Notes: a model not told the origin generated them from the sequence alone. 64,000 nt of DNA from JAOUGY01 sp963792365 (GCA_963792365.1 CAWBVW010000001.1:620001-684000), one strand, 5' to 3'; numbered from the stretch's first letter, positions 15,943 through 24,850 are shown. A program made the numbers and translations.

Positions 15943-16926
15943 ATGAGGGCACAGGTTGTTCATGATCTCGGCGGCATCGAGGCCCTGCGGTTCGAAGAGG
16001 TCCCCGATCCCACAACGCCGCCGGGCCACGTGAAGATCGGTGTGAAGGCGGCGGCGCTGAACTTCCCCGACCTCCTCATCACCAAGGGGCTGTATCAGAT
16101 TCGCCCCGAGTTGCCGTTCTCCCCGGGTGCCGAAGCGGCAGGGATCGTCCTCGACGTTGCAGACGATGTGACCGGGTTCGCACCCGGCGACCGTGTCATC
16201 GGATTCGCCGCCCACGGAGCGATGGCCGAGCAGTTCGTGGTGCCGGAATCCAACGTGATGCGTTTCCCCGACGGGCTTTCTTTCGAGAAGGCCGCCGGCG
16301 TCGCGATGATCTACGGGACCTCGTATCACGGCCTCTTCGACCGGGCGAAACTACAGGCGGACGAGACATTGCTGGTGACCGGAGCCACCGGGGGCGTCGG
16401 ATCGGCCGCCGTTCAGCTCGGGAAGGCTGCCGGCGCCCGGGTGATCGCGGCCGTGGGCTCCCGGGCGAAGTTCGACGCCGCCCGCACTTTCGGCGCCGAC
16501 GAGGTGATCGTGTACGGAGAGGAGCCGTTACGAGATCGGATCAAGGAGCTCACCGGGGGCGCAGGTGCCGACGTGGTCTACGACCCGGTGGGCGGCGACA
16601 TCTTCTTGGAGACGCTGCGGTGCGTCGGATGGGAAGGAAGAGTTCTCGTCGTCGGTTTTGCATCCGGATCCATACCGCAGGCCCCGATGAACCTGCCGCT
16701 CCTGAAGGGCAGCTCGATCGTGGGCGTGTTCTGGGGTGACTTCGCACGACGGGATCCCGCAGCCAACCGGTCCAATTTCGATCACATCTTCCAGTTGATG
16801 GAAGAGGGCTCGATCGATCCCCCGGTGTCGGCCTCGTTCCCGCTGGCGGACGCGGCCGACGCGCTGGCCACCCTCGCCGACCGCACCGCCGTCGGGAAAG
16901 TCGTCCTCACGGTCGGCGACGGATGA
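15943..16926 (+). CDS. NADPH:quinone oxidoreductase family (zinc-free MDR)
   Basis: 327 residues. Medium-chain reductase of the quinone oxidoreductase group. LNFPDLLITKGLYQ and PFSPGAEAAGIV form the N-terminal catalytic domain, and no structural zinc cysteines are seen. The Rossmann motif VTGATGGVGSAAVQLGKAAGA begins near residue 144, and DVVYDPVGGDIF is characteristic. The C-terminal RTAVGKVVLTVG closes the catalytic domain. Such enzymes reduce quinones or enoyl compounds with NADPH. An AGGAGGAG ribosome site precedes the ATG. It stands alone after a terminator, so its physiological substrate is unknown. Confidence 0.88.
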   Translation: MRAQVVHDLGGIEALRFEEVPDPTTPPGHVKIGVKAAALNFPDLLITKGLYQIRPELPFSPGAEAAGIVLDVADDVTGFAPGDRVIGFAAHGAMAEQFVVPESNVMRFPDGLSFEKAAGVAMIYGTSYHGLFDRAKLQADETLLVTGATGGVGSAAVQLGKAAGARVIAAVGSRAKFDAARTFGADEVIVYGEEPLRDRIKELTGGAGADVVYDPVGGDIFLETLRCVGWEGRVLVVGFASGSIPQAPMNLPLLKGSSIVGVFWGDFARRDPAANRSNFDHIFQLMEEGSIDPPVSASFPLADAADALATLADRTAVGKVVLTVGDG

Positions 16927-16978
16927 TGCCCCGCCGGCAGGCGATCTTCGAGGACTAGTCATGTCAGGCGGATAAAGG

Positions 16979-17521
16979 TTGCTCCTTGGAGTACGCAGGT
17001 CCCGTGCCGATATTCGAGATGTGCGTCTCAGAATCGCCCCCGCAGGTCACCGTCGGTCGGACTGGTCTGATCTCGATCAGGCCGTCGACTGGATGAACTC
17101 GCAGGAGGCATCGGGAGCCATCGATGTCGCCGGTGATGTCACCCACGGAACTCTCTTCTTCGATCGAGGGCTCATCACGTTTGGTCTGCTGTCCGAGGAG
17201 GACGTCGCTGCGATCGGGGTGTACCACATCGATCCCGAGTCGTGGCTCGCTGCCCTGGAAATGACCGAGCCTGGAAGTGACCTCAGCGAGGCACTCCTCG
17301 CCGTCGGGGTGCCGGAGAGTGACATCGCCGAATTCGCCAGAGATGTCGTCGATCGAGTCGTGTCTGCCCTACGCAGGAACCAGGTCGTATCGGTCGATCG
17401 GTCCACACGACCCAGCCCACTGGGTGCCGTTGTCCGGCTCGATGCCTCCGAGTGGTTCTCGATCATCGAGCGCCCTCTGGCCACACCATTCGGCATCAAT
17501 CGCCTGACTCGCATCGCCTGA
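16979..17521 (+). CDS. DUF4388-like (PATAN-type) protein
   Basis: Up to 180 residues from TTG 16979; an in-frame GTG at 17021 is an alternative and neither has a good ribosome site. The central part (EASGAIDVAGDVTHGTLFFDRG, then ITFGLLSE) resembles DUF4388/PATAN modules, where a short beta-rich segment with a GxLxF core precedes a helical region. These modules often accompany response regulators or GTPase-linked polarity systems in other phyla. This copy has no receiver domain, and neighbouring genes give no clue. Assignment is by motif resemblance only. Confidence 0.5.
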   Translation: MLLGVRRSRADIRDVRLRIAPAGHRRSDWSDLDQAVDWMNSQEASGAIDVAGDVTHGTLFFDRGLITFGLLSEEDVAAIGVYHIDPESWLAALEMTEPGSDLSEALLAVGVPESDIAEFARDVVDRVVSALRRNQVVSVDRSTRPSPLGAVVRLDASEWFSIIERPLATPFGINRLTRIA

Positions 17522-17560
17522 CGGGCGCAGCACTCCGTACGTGTGGCATCATCCGGTCGC

Positions 17561-18574
17561 ATGACGGATCGCGTCGATTTCATCCGCCGTCTTCCCAAGG
17601 CGGAATTGCATCTCCACATCGAAGGAACGCTGGAACCGGAGATGATGTTCGAGATGGCAGATCGCAACGGGGTCGAACTGCCGTATGCCGACGTGGAAGA
17701 GGTCAGGGAGGCTTACGCGTTCACCGATCTCCAATCGTTCTTGGACATCTACTACGCGGGTGCGGCGGTCCTTCGCACCCAACGCGACTTTCACGATCTC
17801 ATGGCGGCGTACCTGAGTCGCGCCCACCGCGATGGTGTCGTGCGTGCCGAGATCTTCTTCGACCCGCAGACCCACACCGAGAGGGGTGTTCCATTCGCCG
17901 TCTTCATGGAGGGATTTCGTAGCGCCATCGAAACGGCAGAGCGCGAACTCGGGATCTCGGTTGGCCTGATCATGTGCTTTCTCAGGCATCTGGGACCGGC
18001 GCCGGCGATGCTCACCTGGGATGAAGCGCAACCATGGCTCGGGCACCTCATCGGAGTCGGCCTCGACAGCTCCGAACGCGGTTACCCACCAGAGCCGTTC
18101 GAACGGGTGTATCGACAGGCACGCCACGCCGGACTGCATGCCGTGGCCCACGCCGGCGAGGAGGGGCCGCCCTCTTACATCGTCGCGTCGCTCGACGTCC
18201 TCGGATGTGAACGGATCGATCATGGTGTTCGGGCCGAGGAGGACCTTGCGTTGATCGAACGATTGGCGCGCGAGCGCATTCCGCTCACCGTGTGTCCGCT
18301 GTCCAACCTCGCGTTGAAGGGTGTCGAGCGCCTCGAGGACCACAACCTCGGCCGTCTCCTCGATGCCGGTGTGGCCGTCACCATCAATTCCGATGACCCC
18401 GCGTATTTCGGTGGCTACGTAGCCGACAACTATCTGGCCGTCGCCGAAGCCCTCGGCCTCGACGACGATCAGTTGGTCGTCCTGGCCCGCAACTCGCTGA
18501 ACGCGACGTTCGTCCCGGAACAGACGAGGGAGCCGTGGGTCAGACGACTCGATGACGTCGCATCAGTCGGTTGA
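17561..18574 (+). CDS. Adenosine/adenine deaminase family protein, adenine-deaminase-like
   Basis: 337 residues from ATG 17561. A zinc-dependent purine deaminase that hydrolyses the 6-amino group. Metal ligands His17 and His19 are in AELHLHIEGTLEPE; the remaining site residues are in AHAGEEGPP (His and catalytic Glu), ERIDHGVRA (His) and NSDDPAYFGGY (Asp). HIEGTLEP together with SDDPAYFGGY is typical of the adenine deaminase branch rather than adenosine deaminase proper, so adenine to hypoxanthine is the favoured reaction. This is inference from motifs. Its end overlaps the convergent metallo-beta-lactamase-fold gene by 12 bp. Confidence 0.87.
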   Translation: MTDRVDFIRRLPKAELHLHIEGTLEPEMMFEMADRNGVELPYADVEEVREAYAFTDLQSFLDIYYAGAAVLRTQRDFHDLMAAYLSRAHRDGVVRAEIFFDPQTHTERGVPFAVFMEGFRSAIETAERELGISVGLIMCFLRHLGPAPAMLTWDEAQPWLGHLIGVGLDSSERGYPPEPFERVYRQARHAGLHAVAHAGEEGPPSYIVASLDVLGCERIDHGVRAEEDLALIERLARERIPLTVCPLSNLALKGVERLEDHNLGRLLDAGVAVTINSDDPAYFGGYVADNYLAVAEALGLDDDQLVVLARNSLNATFVPEQTREPWVRRLDDVASVG

Positions 18575-19339
18575 ACGACCTGGTGGATAGCGCCGTTCGA
18601 CCTCGAGGCGACGAGCGATGACCTCCATCACAGCGGCGTGAAACGGGGTGCTGGTTCCATCGACGGCCGACTCGATCTGCCGGGCCTGTTCGGCCACGAA
18701 GTTGCGATCCACCACATCGCCGTGGCCCGGCACCACCACCGAGCGAAGCCGCGGCAGCACCGCACGGAGCGTCGCCACCCATTCACTCGGGTATGCATCG
18801 TCGAAGGCAGGAGGGTTGCCCTCCTCGACGAGATCGCCGACGAAACTGACGTCGTCGATCGTCACCACGATGTCTGAGTCGGTGTGGCCCCGGCCGTGGT
18901 GACTCAGGTAGATCCGGCGTCCAGCCGCCCACAGGGGCGTCTCGTGGTCGAAGGTCAGCGTGGGCGGGATGATCTCGACCTCGTCCAGCCAACGACGCTC
19001 GGACTCGTCGAACCAGTCCGCCTTACGCAACATGTCGAGCTGGAGTCGACCCCGCTCGAGCAGCCCGGAGCGGCACTTCCGGTGCCCTACGAAAATGGCA
19101 TCTGGGAAGGCGGCGTTGCCGAAGCAGTGGTCCCAGTGCCAGTGTGTGTTGATCATCCACCGGATCGGGAGCTTGCTGATCTGGGAGATGTGTTCCCGGA
19201 GAACCCTGCCGTGCTCGGGATGGGACCGGGAGTCGACGACCACGAGGTCTTCGTCTCCCACCACCAGCCCGATGTTCTGATCCAGCTCCTGGTATCTCCG
19301 ACGAAAGACGCCGTCGCCGAGCTCGTCCCATCCGCTCAT
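18563..19339 (-). CDS. Metallo-beta-lactamase fold hydrolase
   Basis: 258 residues from ATG 19339, which overlaps the stop of the M20 peptidase gene (ATGA). The zinc signature is NTHWHWDHCFGN, with further ligands in HHGRGHTDSDIV, FVGDLVEEG and VVPGHGDVV. This is the complete dinuclear-site set of the superfamily. The family covers glyoxalase II, quorum lactonases and many others; the substrate cannot be called. It is the last gene of a five-gene overlapping chain that includes two NUDIX proteins and an amidinotransferase-like protein. Confidence 0.82.
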   Translation of the reverse strand: MSGWDELGDGVFRRRYQELDQNIGLVVGDEDLVVVDSRSHPEHGRVLREHISQISKLPIRWMINTHWHWDHCFGNAAFPDAIFVGHRKCRSGLLERGRLQLDMLRKADWFDESERRWLDEVEIIPPTLTFDHETPLWAAGRRIYLSHHGRGHTDSDIVVTIDDVSFVGDLVEEGNPPAFDDAYPSEWVATLRAVLPRLRSVVVPGHGDVVDRNFVAEQARQIESAVDGTSTPFHAAVMEVIARRLEVERRYPPGRSTD

Positions 19340-20574
19340 GACTCCACGCCGGATGTCAACCACACTGCAAGCGTCTCTGCCACCGTGGCGACCTCCGACA
19401 GCGGCACATGTTCGTCGGCCGAATGCGCCACCCGCACGCTGCCCGGCCCGTACATCACGGTTGGTGTGTTGCCCTGGTTGATGAGCAGCCGCATGTCGGC
19501 TCCGTACGGCGCACCGACCATGGGAGTGGCGGCACCGGTCGCGCGATGATGGGCAGACGCCAGGCCGATCGGCAGCGGATGTCCGGGATCCAAGAACGAC
19601 GAGTCGAACCGCCCTCCCCAGATCTCGAGCCCCACCGGAAACTGCGACAGCCAGCCGTCGAACTCCCACGCCTGCGTCACAGCGTCTCGCAGGTCCGCAG
19701 CGGCGCCGTCGCAGTCCTGGCCCAGCTTCACGCCGTAGCGACCATCCGCCTCCACCGAGTCCATCACGGTCGATGCCCAGCTTCCGCCCTCGACCTGTCC
19801 GATGATGGTCGGGTAAGGAAGGCCGATCGACCTCATCAGCGGGTTCGTCTCAGCCTCGTTGCGGACCTTCTCGTCGCGCTGCAGTCCCTCCATGATCACG
19901 AACAGCTTGTCGAGCGCCGAGACACCCTCGAGTCGCATCGAAGCGTGCGCTGCCTTGCCAGGTACCGTCAGTGTGAAAGTGATGGCGCCGGCGTGCGCCA
20001 CCACGATTTCGAGGTCTGTTGGTTCGGGGATCACCGCCATGTCAGCGGTGTACCCCGCACGGATCGCAGCGAACGTGCCGGCTCCCCCATCCTCTTCAGA
20101 CGGCACGGCCACCACCGAGATCTCACCCGTGAGCCGTTCCTCCGATTCCATGGCCAGCCGAACGGCCTCGAGCATGGCCGCCACGCCGCCTTTCATGTCG
20201 CACGCCCCACGACCGTAGAGAAGCCCGTCGAGCACGACAGGATCGAAGGGCGGCGAAGTCCACGTGGCCTCGTCTCCGGGCGGCACCACGTCGACGTGTC
20301 CGAGCAGCATGCGACGTGGTCCCGGGCGACCGGTGCGATAGGTCCCGGCGACCACGACCAGATCGCTTCGGGGAACCTCGATACCCGGGAAATCGGGATC
20401 CTGCGCCAACTCGGCGGGGTCGGCCTCGATCACCTCGACGTCGAACGTCAGCTCGCCGATCAAGCCTGCCATCAGATCCTGGATACGCCGCTCACTCCCT
20501 GTGACCGATGGGATGGCCACCATCTCGGACAGGTCTTCGGTGATTCGCGTGAGGTCCGCCTTCATCGGATTCAT
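19336..20574 (-). CDS. M20 family metallopeptidase (ArgE/DapE type deacylase)
   Basis: 412 residues. Zinc amidohydrolase of the acetylornithine deacetylase / succinyl-diaminopimelate desuccinylase group. Metal-binding motifs are in order: LLGHVDVVPP (His, Asp), GRGACDMKGGVAAM (Asp) and VPSEEDGGAGTF (catalytic Glu pair). The dimerisation domain includes VPGKAAHASMR. The C-terminal ligand region is VAHSADEHVPLSE. Substrates are N-acyl amino acids in most relatives. No other arginine or lysine pathway gene is nearby, so a salvage role is as likely. Both ends overlap neighbours by four bases, indicating coupled translation. Confidence 0.87.
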   Translation of the reverse strand: MNPMKADLTRITEDLSEMVAIPSVTGSERRIQDLMAGLIGELTFDVEVIEADPAELAQDPDFPGIEVPRSDLVVVAGTYRTGRPGPRRMLLGHVDVVPPGDEATWTSPPFDPVVLDGLLYGRGACDMKGGVAAMLEAVRLAMESEERLTGEISVVAVPSEEDGGAGTFAAIRAGYTADMAVIPEPTDLEIVVAHAGAITFTLTVPGKAAHASMRLEGVSALDKLFVIMEGLQRDEKVRNEAETNPLMRSIGLPYPTIIGQVEGGSWASTVMDSVEADGRYGVKLGQDCDGAAADLRDAVTQAWEFDGWLSQFPVGLEIWGGRFDSSFLDPGHPLPIGLASAHHRATGAATPMVGAPYGADMRLLINQGNTPTVMYGPGSVRVAHSADEHVPLSEVATVAETLAVWLTSGVES

Positions 20575-21053
20575 TCAAGCGAAGATCGGTCGTCGTCCCC
20601 GACATCGAGGTTGCCCGCACCCGACAACCGGGGTCGAACGGTCCGGATCAGTGTCATCGAATAGTCCACCAAGGTCGTCGTGACGACTCCGGGTACATCT
20701 GCCAACGGGAACCATCTCGCCTCGGTGGTACTACCGCCTTGCTCGATCACCTGGGGCTCTCCGCAGGCTGAGACTTCGAACACGAAGCGGACTGCATGCA
20801 GCTCGTTGTGCTGACGCCACGGAGGGAACACCTTGGTGTTGACGCCTAGCGGACGCTCGATCTGGCCGGTGAGGCCTGTCTCCTCCCAGAGTTCCCTGAG
20901 CGCGGCATCCTGGGGCGTCTCCTGCCACTCGATCTTGCCGCCCGGGAGGGTCCACCGGCCGGCGCCCGGATCGTTCTCCCAGATCCGGGTGAGGAGGATC
21001 CGGCCTTCATCGACGCAGAGCGAGTACGAGGCGAATCGAGTACGTCGTGTCAC
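20571..21053 (-). CDS. NUDIX hydrolase (first of a tandem pair)
   Basis: 160 residues from GTG 21053, overlapping the stop of the upstream NUDIX gene as GTGA. The box G(x5)E(x7)REUxEExGU is intact: GKIEWQETPQDAALRELWEE followed by TGL. NUDIX enzymes hydrolyse nucleoside diphosphates linked to another moiety; this sequence does not show which. The N-terminus TRRTRFASYSLCVDEGRILL aligns with the upstream paralogue, indicating a tandem duplication. The tail carries an extra Asp/Ser-rich end. A longer frame to 21122 lies within the neighbouring gene and is rejected. Confidence 0.87.
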   Translation of the reverse strand: MTRRTRFASYSLCVDEGRILLTRIWENDPGAGRWTLPGGKIEWQETPQDAALRELWEETGLTGQIERPLGVNTKVFPPWRQHNELHAVRFVFEVSACGEPQVIEQGGSTTEARWFPLADVPGVVTTTLVDYSMTLIRTVRPRLSGAGNLDVGDDDRSSLE

Positions 21054-21508
21054 AGTTCGGCCAACGCGTCGGTCACCAGACGGACGAGCGGTAGCCGGAC
21101 CAGGACGTCCAGCGGATGCCAAGCGGCCAGGTCCACACTGCCGTCCACCTCGGTGACGACCGGCTCACCCTCGGCGTCGACCCGATACACGGCCCGCATG
21201 ATGTGATAGACCACGTCACCTTCGACGGCACCGAAGCCGTGCACGAACATCAGATCGCCGATCACGGGCTCGAGCCCGGTCTCCTCGTGCATCTCGCGCA
21301 CAAGCGTCTGCTCTGCGGTCTCCCCCCAATCCATGCCGCCACCGGGCAGCGTCCACTTCCCCACTCCACCCCGAACCCTGGCCGAAATGCGGGCGAGCAA
21401 AATGGACCCGTCGCGTATGGCAAGCCCGTAGACGCCGAGGCGGGTGCGGCGCGTCAGCCCCGCTTGATCGGTCTGGTCAGGCAGGTCGGACCTCCGTTCC
21501 CGTTCCAA
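21050..21508 (-). CDS. NUDIX hydrolase (second of a tandem pair)
   Basis: 152 residues if translated from TTG 21508. The NUDIX box is complete: GGMDWGETAEQTLVREMHEE then TGL. By alignment with its paralogue the natural start would be LTRRTRLGVYGL at 21457. That codon is CTG and it overlaps the TGA of the upstream gene as CTGA, mirroring the GTGA join of the next gene. No better start is visible, so the N-terminus is unresolved. Substrate unknown. It lies between the amidinotransferase-like gene and the other NUDIX gene with overlaps at both ends. Confidence 0.82.
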   Translation of the reverse strand: MERERRSDLPDQTDQAGLTRRTRLGVYGLAIRDGSILLARISARVRGGVGKWTLPGGGMDWGETAEQTLVREMHEETGLEPVIGDLMFVHGFGAVEGDVVYHIMRAVYRVDAEGEPVVTEVDGSVDLAAWHPLDVLVRLPLVRLVTDALAEL

Positions 21509-22311
21509 CAGATCTCAGTGCCCCCGAACGTCCTCACCTCGATCCCCTGCTGCTCGAGAAACCCTTGGGTCTGGGTGTTGCCCTCGACCATCACGACCAG
21601 GCCGGGTTCGATCACCAGGACGTTGCAGGCGAGCGACGGGACCTCTTCGGGCGGGATTCCGATCATCATGATCTGCAGAGCCTCGAGAAGTCGATACAGC
21701 CCCGCCGGAAGGCGGGCGGGTTCAACCACGACGATGTGATCGGTGATCGGCGAGATCACGCTCATGAGATGAAGGCAGTCGTCCTCTCCTCCGTCGTAGG
21801 GAACGTCGAAGACGTGGACGTCTCCTTCCAGCATCGACGCCAGCTGATCGATGCCCGCCTGGTTCGTTCGGAGCGACCGCCCCACGCATACGACATCGGG
21901 CCTGAGCCAGAACACGTCCCCGCCGTCTACGGTGCCGGGGGGTTCGATCTGACCCACGATCGGGATGTCATTGCGCTGATACCAACGCGCCTGTACCTGC
22001 TCCTCACCCAACCTGTTCGGCTTCCCCGACCTGAGCAGTATCGCACCGCGATCGGTGACCAAGGATGGGTCGTATTGGTACACGAAGTCGGGGCTGGGCG
22101 ATTCGCTTCCGATGTCGTGGACCTTCACATCCAGCTCCTTGAGGATCTGGACGAAGGCCCGATGCTCCTGTTGTGCGCGATGGAGGTCGACCGGGTGACG
22201 GAAACCGTACTCGGGCTCGTGACCCTTTCGGAACGCCAGGTTCGGGCCTTTGACCAGGACGTGACGGAGCTTCGCCACGGACGATTGTGCGCCATAGGGA
22301 GTGGACGGCAT
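21454..22311 (-). CDS. Amidinotransferase / dimethylargininase (arginine deiminase superfamily)
   Basis: 285 residues from ATG 22311. Guanidino-group-modifying enzyme. Superfamily residues are visible: SPDFVYQYDP (Asp region), PPGTVDGGDVFWL, DDCLHLMSVISPI (catalytic His) and GNGGPTCLTRPI, where Cys277 is the likely nucleophile. The length matches dimethylarginine dimethylaminohydrolases better than full arginine deiminases (about 400 residues). The product would be citrulline plus an amine or ammonia, but the substrate is inferred. It heads a chain of five overlapping genes. The gene starts 94 bp from the divergent acyltransferase-3 gene. Confidence 0.8.
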   Translation of the reverse strand: MPSTPYGAQSSVAKLRHVLVKGPNLAFRKGHEPEYGFRHPVDLHRAQQEHRAFVQILKELDVKVHDIGSESPSPDFVYQYDPSLVTDRGAILLRSGKPNRLGEEQVQARWYQRNDIPIVGQIEPPGTVDGGDVFWLRPDVVCVGRSLRTNQAGIDQLASMLEGDVHVFDVPYDGGEDDCLHLMSVISPITDHIVVVEPARLPAGLYRLLEALQIMMIGIPPEEVPSLACNVLVIEPGLVVMVEGNTQTQGFLEQQGIEVRTFGGTEICWNGNGGPTCLTRPIKRG

Positions 22312-22405
22312 GTCGCCCAGCCTACGCCCCGACTCAGGGACCCCGATGAACATCCGGGGGGCTCCCCCCATAGGCCAATCGGCATCGGTTGTCGATGCTG
22401 AAGTC

Positions 22406-23716
22406 ATGAATCCACTGAGCCACACCCTCGAAAGCGCCCGGACGCTCGCCGGCCAGACTCCACCCGATCGCAACCGCTCGGTCGACTTCCTCAGGGCAGC
22501 TTCGATCCTCGTAGTGGTGTTCGGCCATTGGCTGATGGCAGCTCCGGAGATGATCGGAGGTGAGCTCAGACTCGGACGGCTGATCTCCGACGTCCAATGG
22601 GTGCAGTGGCTCACATGGGTCCTGCAGGTCATGCCGGTCTTCTTCTTCGTCGGCGGCTACTCCAATGCCGTCGCCTGGCGGTCTGCCCAACGTCAGAACG
22701 TCCCGCAGCCTCAGTGGCTCCGTGACCGTCTTCGCCGCCTGGTCCTCCCGGCGCTTCCGGTGCTGGCCTTCTGGCTCCCCGTTGCCGCTCTGGCGTGGAA
22801 CGCCGGAGTCGATCCCGACATCGTGCGGGTGGCGTCGCAGGCGGCGCTCGTGCCCACGTGGTTCCTGGCCGCCTACGTGTTGATCGTGGCGACGGTGCCG
22901 ATCACCACGTGGATCTGGAACCGGTTCGGTTGGTGGGCTTTCGGTGCCCTGGCGATGCTTGCCGCAGCGACCGATGTCTTCTCGATCGGAGTCGGGTTCG
23001 ACGCAGTCAAGTGGCTCAACTACCTTTTCGTCTGGAACGCCGTCCACATGCTGGGCTATGCGTGGGCAGACGGACGAATCGGTGGCACCAGGATCCGGCT
23101 CGGGATTGCGGGTTTCGGCCTCACCACCCTCGCATCACTGGTCTTCTTCGGACCGTATCCGATTGCGATGGTCGGTCTCGACAACGCCGAGATCACCAAC
23201 TCCAACCCACCCAAGGTCACACTCATCGCCTTGGCGCTGTTCCAGTTCGGGCTTGCGATGGCCGCCGAGACTCCGTTGCGACGGTGGCTCTCCAGGACCC
23301 GGCCGTGGACGGCGATCGTGGCGATCAACGGGACGATCATGAGCCTGTATCTCTGGCACCTGACCGTGATGGTGTTGGTGCTGGGCGCCTCGTTGGCGGC
23401 CGGGGGGATCGGGCTCGGCGTTCCGGCGGCCGGCGGACTCTGGTGGCTGACACGACCGCTGTGGCTGGCGCTGCTGCTGCTGCTGACGCTCCCGGTGGTG
23501 GCGCTGGTGGCTCGCTTCGAGCGACCGAGCCGTGATCATCGCCCGGCGCCCGTGGCATGGAAGCCCGTCCTGGCCGTGGTGTCGGTGTGCGCCGGGCTGG
23601 GCCTCCTGGCCAAGCACGGAATGGCAGATGCCGAAGGATTGAATCTGCTGGCAGCCGCACTCCCGTTCTTCGGCATGGTCGCCGGTGGAGTAGTCCGCCT
23701 TCCCCGACGGACATGA
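22406..23716 (+). CDS. Acyltransferase-3 family membrane protein, copy 1
   Basis: 436 residues, about ten membrane helices. The family acylates sugars, peptidoglycan or lipids using a membrane-embedded histidine. The signature NRSVDFLRAASILVVVFGHW places Asp, Arg and the catalytic His at the first helix. Further conserved points are VGGYSNAVAWR and LYLWHLTVMVLV near the C-terminal half. It is closely related to the protein at 24916-26217, with the same motif order and similar length. Start ATG 22406 is chosen because the preceding in-frame residues show no membrane or family signal. Acceptor molecule unknown. Confidence 0.83.
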   Translation: MNPLSHTLESARTLAGQTPPDRNRSVDFLRAASILVVVFGHWLMAAPEMIGGELRLGRLISDVQWVQWLTWVLQVMPVFFFVGGYSNAVAWRSAQRQNVPQPQWLRDRLRRLVLPALPVLAFWLPVAALAWNAGVDPDIVRVASQAALVPTWFLAAYVLIVATVPITTWIWNRFGWWAFGALAMLAAATDVFSIGVGFDAVKWLNYLFVWNAVHMLGYAWADGRIGGTRIRLGIAGFGLTTLASLVFFGPYPIAMVGLDNAEITNSNPPKVTLIALALFQFGLAMAAETPLRRWLSRTRPWTAIVAINGTIMSLYLWHLTVMVLVLGASLAAGGIGLGVPAAGGLWWLTRPLWLALLLLLTLPVVALVARFERPSRDHRPAPVAWKPVLAVVSVCAGLGLLAKHGMADAEGLNLLAAALPFFGMVAGGVVRLPRRT

Positions 23717-23786
23717 CGGAACTCCGGTCGCTCACTGGGGCCGTGTTGCTCTGGCGGGACGACCACCCCTGGGATGAGATGGGTGG

Positions 23787-24503
23787 ATGGGATCGATGGA
23801 CATCGTCGAGCGCTACCTCCGCGCACACATGGCACAGCTCACGGGAGTTGGGGAGGTGCCCGCACGCGACGGTGAGCACGCATTCGTGACGATCTCCCGC
23901 CAGGCGGGCGCAGGAGGTCACGCGCTGGCTGATCGAATCATCGAGCTGTTCGACACCCAGGACAATGAGCTCTTCAACGGGTGGAAGGTCTACGACCAGC
24001 GGCTGTGCGAGATCGTGGCGCAGGATCCGGCGATGAAGAAGGAACTCGACTCGCTGTTGGCCGAGGAGTATCGAACCCCGGCAGGGGACTTCTTCCGGCA
24101 GGTCATCGCACCCACGGTCGATCAAGATGTGGTGATGGCCCGCGTCTTCGAGGTGATCCGTGCGGTGGCGGCGACGGGGAGAGCAGTCATCGTGGGTCGA
24201 GGCGGCGCCCGGGTCACGGCCGACGTGCCGTTCGGTGTCCACCTCCGGCTGATTGCGCCCGAAGAGATACGCCTTCGACGCCTCATGGAGCGAGATGGCA
24301 CGGACCGGCAGACGGCACGTGGCCGCGCGCGGCGGCTCGACGCCAATCGGGCGCGTCTCCACAAGGTTCGATTCGGATTCAACATCGACGATCCGACCGG
24401 ATACGACGCAGTGTGGAATACGGGTTCCGCCGGAATCGACGAGATAGCCGACGCCGTGTTCACGCTCGTCCTCAACAGAGCGGGGCCCAAACGTCCGGTG
24501 TGA
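23787..24503 (+). CDS. Cytidylate-kinase-like family protein
   Basis: 238 residues. P-loop-type protein of the cytidylate-kinase-like group. FVTISRQAGAGGHALADRI carries the nucleotide-binding loop in its variant GAGG form rather than a GxxGxGK box. GRAVIVGRGGARVTADVP is a hallmark of the group, and LRRLMERDGTDRQTARGRAR resembles the lid. The true phosphate acceptor of this family is unsettled, so it should not be named Cmk. The start may be ATG 23787 or 23796. The stop overlaps the next gene as GTGA. It sits between two acyltransferase-3 paralogues. Confidence 0.75.
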   Translation: MGSMDIVERYLRAHMAQLTGVGEVPARDGEHAFVTISRQAGAGGHALADRIIELFDTQDNELFNGWKVYDQRLCEIVAQDPAMKKELDSLLAEEYRTPAGDFFRQVIAPTVDQDVVMARVFEVIRAVAATGRAVIVGRGGARVTADVPFGVHLRLIAPEEIRLRRLMERDGTDRQTARGRARRLDANRARLHKVRFGFNIDDPTGYDAVWNTGSAGIDEIADAVFTLVLNRAGPKRPV

Positions 24504-24850
24504 ACGAGCTCACCCTCCAAGGCCCCTTCCTCACGAGACTTTCGGCCGCCACCCACCTCGGACTTCAACCTTCGGAGGTCTCGAAGCGTCCCGAACTGCT
24601 CCGCGTCACAGGGTTGCTCCAGGAGTGCTACTTCGCCTTTCAGTGCAGGGACGATGCGCTAGGTCGCGATCTCGGGCGTGTCGTCCTCGCCATGAGAGGC
24701 TCGATGACCGACCAAGAAATCGCCGACTGGCTCATCCGGCAGAACCCGCATCTCAAGGAGATCTCGCCGCTCTTGTGGCTCTCGCAGCGTTGGGGACTCA
24801 CGTCGGTACTGAGGGCAGCGACCTTCCGCGTAGGATCCGTCGGCAACTGA
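24500..24850 (+). CDS. Small protein with MbcA/ParS/Xre-antitoxin-like C-terminal domain
   Basis: 116 residues from a GTG that overlaps the stop of the kinase-like gene. The second half (MTDQEIADWLIRQNPHLKEI, then SPLLWLSQRWGLTSVLRAA) follows the pattern of the MbcA/ParS/Xre toxin-binding domain: a W-L helix, an N-P-x-L turn, a PLxLL helix and a G...V helix. In that family the domain binds RES toxins, but no RES gene is adjacent. The N-terminal half (ELTLQGPFLTRLSAATHLG) could be a helix-turn-helix-like region. Similarity is judged by eye and moderate; otherwise a hypothetical protein. Confidence 0.5.
   Translation: MNELTLQGPFLTRLSAATHLGLQPSEVSKRPELLRVTGLLQECYFAFQCRDDALGRDLGRVVLAMRGSMTDQEIADWLIRQNPHLKEISPLLWLSQRWGLTSVLRAATFRVGSVGN

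Noticed and set aside
23771..23800. GATGAG/GATGGG-rich stretch upstream of the kinase-like gene as another heptad array
   Set aside because: The spacing of similar words is irregular, not seven; it looks like ordinary purine-rich sequence near a start codon.
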